Assembly (NCBI GenBank): GCA_036852015.1
Contig: JAANDG010000368.1
Location: forward strand, 62,001-126,000
From: Pelodera strongyloides
Lineage: Eukaryota; Nematoda; Chromadorea; Rhabditida; Rhabditidae
DNA length: 64,000 bases
Direction of reading: 5' to 3'
Position 1 is the first letter of the stretch. Every line of letters begins with the position of its first letter. The notes under the pieces were generated by a model. That model did not search any database. It saw only the letters and a program-made list of their open reading frames with translations, and was not told the DNA's origin. Of this stretch, positions 36,870 to 46,704 are shown in pieces. The translations under genes were made by a program, and so were the position numbers.

Positions 36870-36954
36870 TTGGCCCAAACCCAAACACATAGAACTTTAA
36901 AGGAAAGAAAGCTAACAAAAAGTCGCACCCCGAGTGATTCACTAGATTAATGTA

Positions 36955-37184
36955 CCAGACTATCGCCGCACGAGGCGACTACTCAGGCGATCCTACTAAA
37001 ATGATCATACTGCTTACTTATACAAAACGCATGAAATGTATATTTCAACTTTATACACTAAAATTCTCCTATTTTGAAGAGTTGTGAAAAGGGACTACTA
37101 ATACCAAACGCCTGAAACGTACAAGTTCGCTTCGTACACACAAACAAAACAGAAAAGTAAACTCTTCTCCTTTATATAATAAGA
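36955..37184 (-). mobile_element. Non-autonomous mini-Helitron, copy 4 (minus strand)
   Basis: On the minus strand it runs from A|TCTTATTATATAAAGGAGA at 37184 to AGTCGCCTCGTGCGGCGATA, then GTCTGG|T at 36955. It is 230 bp, with the same ends and AT insertion site as the plus-strand copies. Confidence 0.8.
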
Positions 37185-38092
37185 TGGCAAGGGAACCAAA
37201 GACTACTTTACTGATAATAATAACGCATTCTAAGATAACATTCATTGTGCATGACTAGTCTATATGATTGAACTGCCGGGCAAAAACTTATCTTTAGTAT
37301 CAGTTGTTCGTAATAAACACATAAATAAGTTCAATGAAAGCGTAGTAACATCTGCAGTTCTTACAATAAATTGGTATTTGCAAGTTTATGAGTCAGAGTT
37401 TCCTACATATCTGCTACTCGATCTCTTGGGAAGTTTATGTGTCAATTCCCTGCATCTGCCTACAGATTTCGTAATAACTAATTTGGCCTGCACATTTTCT
37501 TTTATTCATTTAACGCAATATATTTGGGTGGAAAAATATTGAGCTATCTGACAGATCGAAACAAAACATGCATCAGTGAAACGATTAACATCCCAGCACA
37601 TTGAATGCGCTTCTGACTAGGGCAGAGATTCAATGTAATGCCTGTGAAAATATCACACCTGATGATGTTCTTGTATTTAATAAACAAATCTAGTAGTTTC
37701 GTAGTAAGTACTTTACCGAAGCTAACTGATAAACATTCATACCTCGTGCATGTGAAACATCACGAACTGGCGGGTAAAATCTCAAACTATTTCCTCGAAA
37801 ACGTGCTTCCATACTTCCATTCGAGATATTTCATTGTGTTATGAAATATTTCGTCACGCATTGCGGTTGCGTTTGCGGTCGCTTTAATCGACAATGGCGA
37901 ACTTTCGTAAACTTTTTTAGAATTGGCGAAGTGGAGAGTGCGGTGAAATATTTTACCAGGATACCTTTTTAAAGAAAGGTTCTAGAGTGACCAATCCATG
38001 AAATTAATGTACTTGATGCAGGTTTTTTAAGGCGCCGTTGACTGATTTTTAGTCTCACAATCAGTGTACTTCCTACATACAAAACTACAAAA

Positions 38093-38350
38093 TTAAAGCG
38101 ATAGGTTCACCTCTAATTGCACCTTTTTTATAATTTATATTGATAGTATGAACTATGACATGACGGTCAAAATGCGAAGACTACAGTAAATTTCCTTTGC
38201 TCCTCGAGCCAGGAGCTAGATCAAAAGCTAAGCGACCTCGCTTTATAAAACAACTGGCGTAACGTTGCTGCAATTTTTTGACCGCCATATGTCATACTAT
38301 CTATAGAAATTATAAAAAAGGTGCAATTCGAGTTGAACCTATCCCTTTAA
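38093..38350. repeat. Palindromic element, family 2 variant
   Basis: Ends TTAAAGCGATAGGTTCACCT and AGTTGAACCTATCCCTTTAA. The arms contain ATTGCACCTTTTTTATAATT. Confidence 0.75.
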
Positions 38351-38585
38351 ACCTGCGATCTTTACTCATAATCTCACGTATATATGTACATTTATTGAAG
38401 TACAAATAATAACGAACACTAATATGTACAAATAAATATCTTAGTGAACAACAACTGCCGTATTAACTATTTCTATTGAAACTATACCCGGTCTAAACCA
38501 ATCGTTTACCAAAAGATGTTCAATACTTGTCTAATCTTTTTTTTTTAATCATCTGCAAAATGTTTGGTAATAGAAAATAAATTAA

Positions 38586-41500
38586 TTATGGGGCATCACA
38601 GGGTCCTTGATCTTGAAAACAGTGCTCGTCGTCGTCATCGTGGCTGAAGTCTCATTGAGATGGCCTCTTTCTCTTCCCAATTGTTCGATTCTCATTGTCA
38701 TTCTCATCTTTTCTAGATGAACAAAGTGGAAAGAGCTTAAAGCGAAATACCAGCCGGTTTTTGAAACGCATATCAAATATCAGCATTCTTATGCAGTTAT
38801 GCTAAAAGGGGTCTACTGGGGTCTATTTTTTATTCAAATTTATGCTCATTTGCATATGAAGCATAGGAAAGCTGGGAGTACTCGATGCGTTTCAAAAACC
38901 GGCCGGTATTTCGCTTTAATGTGAAAGTGTGAAATATGAAATTGATATTTGAGGAGTTCTGATCTAGTAGTTTCTACGCACTCCTTTTTATTCTTTACAG
39001 CGATATTATTACCATGACGATTATTAATTTACTTCCTTTCGGAGTGCGTCACAATTAATGTAAAATATTATTTCCAAATCAATTTGACCGCTTACGAATT
39101 TTTAAAATTTTAAAGCGAAATACCGGCCGGTTTTTGAAACGCATCGTGCACAACTGCATTCTTATGTATTTATGCGAAGTGGGGTCTACTTGGGGTCTAT
39201 TTTTTATGCAAAATTATGCTCATTTGCATATGACGCATAACAATGTTGGTGTACTCGATGCGTTTCAAAAACCGGCCGGTATTTCGCTTTAAATTTTACT
39301 CACAGTTTAATAAATTGTTGATCGAGGAGTTGTGGATATTTAGCCACAAGGCCACCAAAAGCCCGTGGGTCTTCTCTCGCATCTCTTGCTATGCATTCCA
39401 GAAGATCTCTGAAAGTGAATTCACTGCTAGAGCAATTAAAATACCTTACTACACATTTAAAAAAATTCGTATTGCTAGTTTTCTATTTGGGAAAAGATGC
39501 AACATTAAACTGTAGACCAACTTTTGATTTCGCTTCTTTTTTCTGGCTGTCTTGCACGCTTCATTGTTACCAATCCGATCGTTTGAATACTTTGGATCGC
39601 TCTTCTTTTCTGACCTACAAATTTAGGTTTACGTTACGAATACGCAATAATATAACAATACGACCCCTTGTGGTATCTATATATCTAGTAAGCCCGAGGA
39701 CGAACATAGCTGCACACAGCACACTGTTTGGTTGTTAAAGGGATAGGTTCATCTCAAATCACCTCTCTTTTTATTGTTTTTATTAATAATAGCACAAATA
39801 TCATTCACAATGAAAAGTAAACCAATAACAGAACAATACGCCTCGCAGAAGAAGCTTCCTTTATTGGAAACTGGGTGATCGGAAGCTAAAATCTAAACGC
39901 AAAAACTTACACCGTACATATATCGCGCGGGCTAATGGCAATTAGCCAAGTTACAAACTACACTCGGCAGGACATTATTTCCCACGGTAAATTATCATTT
40001 AATCGCACTTGGCTAATTGCCATTAGCCCGCGCGAGCTGTGTACGGTATTAGTTTTTGCGTTTAGATTTTGGCTTCCGATAACCTAGTTTCCAATAAAGG
40101 AAGCTTCTTTTGCGAGGCGTATAGTCCTGTGATTGATTTAATTCTCATTGTGAATGAGATTTGTGCTATTATTAATAAAAACAATAAAAAGAGAGGTGAT
40201 TTGAGATGAACCTATCCCTTTAAAGGGATCTGTTAACCTTAAAAAATGCCTGTTTTTTTTTGTTTCTTTATTTTCTATATGGGATAATAAAAATTTGGAA
40301 TATAAAAAGTAGAGTTCTATTTCAATTCTCACAAAGATATTAGGTGTGATAAAGTGGTGGATTGATCGGTCCGGAATGCCAAAAGGGTAATTGTCCTGCC
40401 TTGTTTGTGTAGGACAATTACCCTTTTGCACTCCGATCCGATCAATCATCACTTTGTCACCCAATATCTCCGTGAGTATTTAACTAGAACACTACTTTTT
40501 GTATTCCAAATTTTTGTTATCCCTTATAGAAAATAAAGAAACAGAAAAAAACAGACACAATTTCAGGTGAACCGATCCCTTTAAATTGCCTTCATTTGAC
40601 TAGATTCGAAGTGGTCTACAAATCAGTTGGTTTTTGTCATTTCCAATAAATATTATCGAATGAGCAAGCAAGCAAACCTTGAATTCTCCATGAATTTTCT
40701 CCGAGCCTCATCAGTGCGTTTGTATAATGTCTTTCGACCACGCTGTCCTTGCACCGAACCACGTGCCTCTGAAAACCAATTACCATGATAGCGCAACAGA
40801 GATACGATAACAACAAAAGTCTTGAAAGCGTGAGGTTCCCACACCAAGTTCAATTTTCAAAGAGACACGAACATGGAAACATGAGGCTCGTCACACCTTC
40901 CTTACTTAGAACCTTCGAAATACAATGTTTAAATAACCTGGCATTGGGTGAATATCCGCTTCACGTTGGTCCACAACGCTGTGCGCTGGAAAGTTATTTT
41001 TATTATCAGTCATCGGGGTCGCACACCCAACGAGATGGGTGTTTCATTAAATAACTAGACTGATGTTCAAATAAACTACTGTTTAACCTTCTAATATCTG
41101 CTTCAAGTACCAAATACATATCTAATCATTCCGGCTCAATAAATATATTTCATTTTTCTGTTCCCTTTGTCGATGTTGTACCGTGTGCTGGCGCTAGCAG
41201 TAACTACCTCCAAATTCTCCTATATGTGTGGGTAAGGGTAGTGTAAATGAAACACGTGCAATAGCGGTTTTTTCGCAAAGCTATTGAAAATTAATAAGAC
41301 TAGACTAATAAAAAAATAAAGGTTAAATAATAATTTTATCAGAATTAAAAATTACAAATTAAATATGACATTGTTTCAATATTAAAACAATAAAATATAT
41401 ATGTTAAAGTTAATAAAAAGATGGAATTATTAATTAAAAAACTATCCGTTTATTATCAAGATAATACTTTTACTCCAATTGGATTATCTTAAATGAACCA

Positions 41501-44006
41501 TCCGTGTGATAAAGATAAACTTAATTTCTTAACACGAACTATCCGTTAAAAAACAAAACTAAAAGTAAAGGGTCGATATAAGATCGAACTGCTTAAAGTA
41601 ACGCCTAGGGGCTTTATATATCCTACTTGTTTTCGTAGGTGTTTTATGGGGGCGAACGGTTGTTACGCCCCATGTTACAGCAAAAATGCTGTTTATGCTA
41701 TCCGTTGAGATCACCTAAGGTGATCAATCCTTAATTAATGGCCTTAATTCTTTGTTCTCTCTTTTGCAAGACTAGCTTCCTTTCTTGCAGAGATTTTTCT
41801 TGTCGGATGGAATGTAGTTTGTTCCCATCCGATTTGTAGTGTTCCGGTGAGAATCTAACACTATGTATGTTCTATAAATAAATAAAGAAGCCTTTTACCT
41901 TTTACGCTTCAAGAAAAGGCTATGTATGTTCAATAAAGAGTGCATCTTTATTATATCACTATGGCTAATTGTAAGACCTAAATATACAGCGTATGTAAAT
42001 ATATTGCCACCATGTATCAACGATTTCACTGATTATAAACATAAACTTAAATTGTTTCTCGATACTTTAGACATACTTAACAAACCGGTGCCCATGTTCT
42101 ACATCAATTAGTAAACTTGTTGTTTTCCTATAATTATTTATGTTTCGAATATCCTTCTTAAATTTGCCGTGCTTTGCATTGAATATTTTTTTTCTAGATT
42201 GCTCACTAGGTCCCTTATTAGTATGTATGTGTCGTAAGGCACTTCATCTTATTGTTAGAGTAACCATTTGTTTTTTGTTATGTACTATTTGAATTATTGT
42301 GCATGTTCTTATTTGTGTTGTTTCATTAACAATAAATTATTATTATATGTATAATATTATAGAAAAACAAACCGTTGATTTGTTGCGTATCATTCCGGAA
42401 CTCTACGACTGTTAAGTTCTGTAACTTCTTCTCAACTGTTTCGTCGGGAAATATATCACCGGGCAGATTGGGCAATTCGTCTAAACTAGGAAAACATACT
42501 ATGGAGTGCTTATTAGCCCAAGGAATCTGTGCTCGTCGCAGTCTGTTGCACTGCGGTACAGACAGGATACAGTATGACAAAAAATGCACACCTTTCGTTA
42601 GTTCAATACCAGCTGCGTCCAATGCGCGGTAAGCTCCGCTCGTGGCTAAAATCGAGTTTATTCGTATTGCTAATTGTGCATTACTTTCAATTTCCATTAT
42701 TAATGCAGGTACTACACATAGTACACCGACTAGAAAAAAGGGAAATATCAAAAATAATTCTTAGTAAAGGTAATTATTCGTGTAAAAAACCAACTGATTG
42801 ACTTCTCCGATGCATCTAACCTCTCGTTCATGTCACTGAAAGAAAACTTCTAATTTCATTGAGCTTATAATTATATTCGAAATTTACCAGGTCAAGGAGA
42901 CGATACCTGCCGAGCAAAGCTCAAATCTACGATTGTTATTGACACACATATCGAGACAAAAAGAATCAACAATCTGAGAAAAAACTGTGAGAAAAACTAG
43001 CTAATGCTCACATTTTAACGACCTCAGCGACGTCTTGCTGTTTTTGATGGTCAGCGTCGGGACTTGTGTCTGAAATTGGAGAATTTGAGGAAAACTAAAA
43101 ACGTTGACCTTTTTTATACCAAAAGTTTGAGATTTCAGAAAAAAATCGTAAGACAGTACCTGCTGAAGTTAATCTATATCTATTGTCCAAGGTGGGACCG
43201 TCCGACTTGGGACCATTATCCTCAATTTCGAATTCACAAACGTTAGCATCATTGTCAGACCTAAACATGGAAACTCAAAATTGAAAGACGCAAATTTTTT
43301 TTTAGGTATTGGCCACTGTGGAAAATTCTTTGCTCCTTGCAGGTAACATGAGAAAAGCGAAAGCTCTATCGCGTTTTAAAACTATCGCGTTTGTCGATAA
43401 TTTTTCATGTTTGGTTAATTGAGGTAACCAACTTCGCTTGCACAGAATATGGCTATGTAAGAACACTACCGATCAGTGCAATAAAAAAAAACTTTTATCT
43501 AAAATGATTGCTAACATTGCTTGCTAAGTCCAACTCAAAATAATTCTCAAAAACGTTTGGTGGATAACTACATTCCTATGCACCTAATTTATGCAAATGA
43601 TACGAATTTGAATGCAAAATGAACCACAATTCGTTCCGACATACAATAGCATAAACACATAATAACGCAGTTGTCTGCCGTACTTTTCAAAAAAAACAGG
43701 TGTTATTTCGCTTTAAAAGGTCCTGTCGCTGCGCATATTGAAAAGTGTGCGAATATGAAGCCGCCGCCCCCCCCCCATACATCGAAACCACCTCCTCAAA
43801 TAATAGTATAACGCTTACAGCGGAGTGAGGTCTTGGCGTTGATTAGTCAGCTGAACCGGATTCAACTCGGACATATCCTAAATTAATACATTGTAATTTT
43901 ATAGCAAACAGTTCTCACAGACCAAGGGTGAAATGAATAAATGTGCTAAATTAAGATTTACCGCCCAGTTCCATGGCTTTGTGCTCTGATATCGATTCGA
44001 CATAAC
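38586..44006 (-). CDS. bZIP-like transcription factor 3, with in-frame TGA near the C-terminus
   Basis: Exons: 44006-43962 (ATG 44003, TTGCAG just before), 43877-43819, 43260-43160, 43069-43012, 42835-42795, optional 42729-42373, 40985-40938, 40768-40678, 39614-39522, 39408-39304, 38712-38652 (TGA) or to TAA at 38586. The first exon, MSNRYQSTKPWNWA, matches MSEHHDHETPPWEWN of paralog 1; later come GPTLDNRY, DMNERLDASEKSI, VVDQREADIHPMP and GQRGRKTLYK. The basic region DRIGNNEACKTARKKKRNQK has N-x7-R. Then LLECIARDAREDP..KYPQLL and GKRKRPSQ. The TGA follows SQ; the frame beyond it (HDDDDEH..PCDAP, TAA) still matches the tail of paralog 2. The length is 232 aa without, or 351 aa with, the optional exon. 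Confidence 0.75.
38737..38919. repeat. TTAA-bounded palindromic MITE, family 1, copy 6
   Basis: Full family ends with interior TGCATA/TATGCA text. It lies in the last intron of bZIP-like gene 3, 25 bases from the acceptor. Confidence 0.9.
39110..39292. repeat. TTAA-bounded palindromic MITE, family 1, copy 7
   Basis: Second copy in the same intron of bZIP-like gene 3. Its end is five bases from the GTGAGT donor at 39303-39298. Copies 6 and 7 are closely alike internally (GGGGTCTA.TGGGGTCTATTT). Confidence 0.9.
39735..40222. repeat. Palindromic element, family 2, copy 2
   Basis: Matches 17368-17886 over most of its length, with a short deletion in the centre. Ends TTAAAGGGATAGGTTCATCT and GATGAACCTATCCCTTTAA. 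It lies in an intron of bZIP-like gene 3. Confidence 0.85.
40218..40584. repeat. Palindromic element sharing its TTTAAAGGGAT end with family 2 copy 2
   Basis: Arms start AAAGGGATCTGTTAACCTTA and end GGTGAACCGATCCCTTTAA; the centre near 40405 has AATTACCCTTTTGC words. It abuts the previous element without a gap. Confidence 0.8.
41870..42350 (+). mobile_element. Probable LINE 3'-end fragment
   Basis: The frame 41926-42111 contains NILPPCINDFTDYKHKLKLF, like the 'LP..I....S...FK..L..FL' end of LINE reverse transcriptases, followed by an AT-rich 3' tail. It lies inside the long intron of bZIP-like gene 3. Assignment is tentative. Confidence 0.35.
43545..43716. repeat. Decayed family 1 MITE
   Basis: The right end TATTTCGCTTTAA and internal ATTTATGCAAATGA are kept; the left end is degraded. 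It lies in an intron of bZIP-like gene 3. Confidence 0.6.
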
Positions 44007-44394
44007 CTGCAATCAACTTGAAATAAACAATAAAAGTCTTGAGATGATCAAAATTACTATTTCTAAAATACTTGGAACGAAAGAAGTACGGATGAGGTTG
44101 AAGAATGCTGTACAAAAAATAATGCAAAAGTAATTAGAATCTATAACAATTGAGAACTCATATATTTTCCAGAATTTATAAAATGTTTTCGAGAACTGAA
44201 ACGAGCAGTGATTACAAATTTTAGAGTATGGCTGGCACTAGGCAAAGTATTGCGCAACTTTTTGTATTGTATTGCGCCACGATTTGTTTTCTCGTTGTTG
44301 ACGCCTGTTTGATAGCCGGACTGGGACTCTTAGACTGATTTTTATTTTAAAAAAAATCTGTAGCTAAAGGGATGGCTGGAAAATTAAATTTTAT

Positions 44395-44486
44395 AAGCTC
44401 GTTGGTGAGCTTGAGATCTAGATCAGAGTGATCTAGGAATAAGCTCGTTGGTGAGCTTGAGATCTAGGATCAGAGTGATCTAGGAG
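44395..44486 (+). repeat. Tandem duplication, two copies of about 46 bp
   Basis: AAGCTCGTTGGTGAGCTTGA is followed by GATCTAG(G)ATCAGAGTGATC in each copy. The unit itself contains small inverted repeats. Confidence 0.85.
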
Positions 44487-45097
44487 AAACTCTGAAAAAC
44501 TATATGTTATCATAGGCCTCTCAATCTGACTTGGCTATCAGACAACGTTTCAAAATGAACTTTTCAAACTGTTATAATCATCATAACAATAATCAATAAT
44601 GGAAAAATAAATGTGATTATTTGCTCATTGTTCTTTCATGGTTGGAAAAAGAAGCTCTGCAATACACTCTGGTAACAATAATAGTTTATTTTCAGGTAAC
44701 AACATGTTGTGGTAATAGGTGATGTGTAGACATTGTTGACGGACTGATGAGACCCACAAGTACATAAAAAAATTATTGTCTAATATCCTGGGTCGGGGTG
44801 TCTTGTAATATTTGTCCTATGTTTCAAAACATGCTACATGCTCCACAGCAACAAGGACACCTTTTATAACAATAATCTTATTGTTTGCGTTTTTTACATT
44901 GTACAACATCCATATTAACCTGTGTTTGAAACGCAGTAAGCAGACATTACGTGTTGGATCGCCGTTAGCGAGTGTACGTGTGTACTTTCAATAATTGCCG
45001 CGTGTAAGCGGCGTTCTTACGGCTCACGGCGTGCAAAATTGCTGGCTATTTGATGATTTTTCGCACGCGGTTTCGGTTTGTCTGCCAACTTTCCTCG

Positions 45098-45100
<3 letters not shown>

Positions 45101-45137
<37 letters not shown>
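45101..45137. repeat. (GA)n microsatellite
   Basis: About 15 GA units. Confidence 0.9.
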
Positions 45138-45584
45138 CATCCCTGCGGATTGTGGAAAAATATTTAGCCTGGAAGTAACCAAGCTGGAAAGATCATAATG
45201 AATCACTGGACTAGTCTATTTCGTTGAAACGGTGAACCGAAAACATATAGTGTTCCTTATCTCTAGCTGACGTTGGCTAATAACACTCCGATTAAAAATA
45301 GAACAGCTATTTAACGTTTTTATCAGACGTACTTAGTAAGACGTGAATCATTTCGGTGAAAATAGTCATTTTAATCACAATTTAGATCAGATAACAACAA
45401 AAACACAGTTTAATTGTTGACTCATCGTTTTATTACCGTGTTATTCTGCACTTCTTTTGGCTATGTTTTTGTCAACCATTCTGTCAATAATTAACATGCA
45501 AACTTGTTGATTTGTAAAACAAAACATGGTCAACCCAGTTGAGTAGTTATGTGAATGTTCCCTGTACCTGTACACTGACGAAAT

Positions 45585-45895
45585 TCGGATGGTGCGCGGC
45601 GAAAAAGGGTGGTTCGCCCAGGCTTCGCCGCGCACTTCGCGAAGTCTTCGCCGGACTCTCGCCAGGTCCGGGCGAGTGCACTGACTACCCTTTCGCGAAA
45701 ACCGGGCGAAGGTTTTGCGAAAGCGCGACGCGTCCTTTTTATATTTCTGCATAGGTTTCCCATTTTCGTCCGGTTGGTGCGCCGCCCTTTTTCTGGATAT
45801 ATCATGCGAGAGTCTGGCGAAGTCTGGGCGACGCGAACGGCGAAACCTGAGCGAACCCCATTTTTTGCGCCGCACACTCGCCGAGTTTCACGTTG
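45585..45895. repeat. GC-rich palindromic element
   Basis: The two halves are inverted: GGTGCGCGGCGAAAAAGGGT on the left, and CGAACCCCATTTTTTGCGCC-GC on the right. Internal words such as GGCGAAG, GGGCGA and CTCGCC recur. The long open frames on both strands come from the GC-rich repeat, not from a gene. Confidence 0.7.
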
Positions 45896-46704
45896 TAATG
45901 ACTGGGACCGCTGTCTTATTTTCCGAGGATTCAGTTTCCTACTGTAGACGCGATTTCCAAGATGATGAAATATTTCGTCACGCATTGCGGTTGCGTCAGT
46001 GGTCACTTACATCGAACTAAATGTATTGGGTTTAAACGAGGGAAAGTCTTTAGCGTATCAGTCAATTACTGGCCAGTAGTTTAGTACTGTTGAACATGTA
46101 CCCACTTTTTGGAGCTACATAGAATGAAGATATACTGCAAATGTATGCTTCCCATTCCCACTCAGGAAACGACAGCGGTTTTATTCTTTTCCTTCTTATC
46201 TGTGTATAAACTTCAAATTTGTCATGCAAATTTGTTAGGGGCCATGCAGTTGCCAACAATGCAACTCTAATAAGCAGTTTATTATTATTATTTGCAAATG
46301 ACACAATGACACTTTACATCCGATAATATAGAGATATGCATATCTGTAAACGATGCGACGAAAGCAAATATACACTACAGTAATAGGTGCGGAAAAATGG
46401 CAGGCACTCTATTGGTACACAAGCGTAGCAGCATTAACTAAGAAGAGTTGTACAGAGCGTAGTTTTTACATGGACAGGGAAATCATTTTCTTACAAACCA
46501 GCATAAAACACAGCTACCTCAAAGCTAAGCAAGCTGCAGGGTCAAGTAAAATTTGTTTTAGGGAAGATTTGTTTTAGGGAAGAAAACGGTGAAAACCATT
46601 TGCATATGTACAGCAAACAAAATTGTCATGAAATGAAGGAGGTTAAATATAATTAGGGTTTCCAAGAGCTACAGTATCCTTAGTAAATCATTTGCCGACG
46701 CCTT

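Larger units (their letters stand above)
35745..38585. other. Interval between bZIP-like genes 2 and 3
   Basis: Contains a decayed family 1 MITE (about 35935-36105), a GA microsatellite, a Helitron, and palindrome 38093-38350. The frame 37264-37542 is hydrophobic and unsupported. The first exon of gene 2 must lie in the proximal part. Confidence 0.55.
44007..46704. other. Interval between bZIP-like gene 3 and the membrane-protein gene
   Basis: Contains a short tandem duplication, a GA microsatellite and a GC-rich palindrome. No gene is supported. The proximal 44007-44390 should hold the promoter of bZIP-like gene 3, but no motif stands out. Confidence 0.55.

Noticed and set aside
36579..36950. 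Open frames of Arg-Glu or Ser-Leu repeats here and at 18964-19239, 22406-22887, 52769-53206, 53615-53935
   Set aside because: Products of (GA)n/(TC)n microsatellites.
37264..37542. 92-codon hydrophobic plus-strand frame
   Set aside because: No splice context, no family, and composition explained by AT richness.
30970..40985. Loss of the basic-region exon in bZIP-like genes 2 and 3
   Set aside because: At first the exons seemed to jump from GRK..Y straight to the DP/FP module. The basic-region exons were then found at 31518-31423 and 39614-39522 in the right phase.
45441..46020. Long overlapping frames on both strands
   Set aside because: They lie in a GC-rich palindrome that is open in several frames; no splice signals or recognisable protein.
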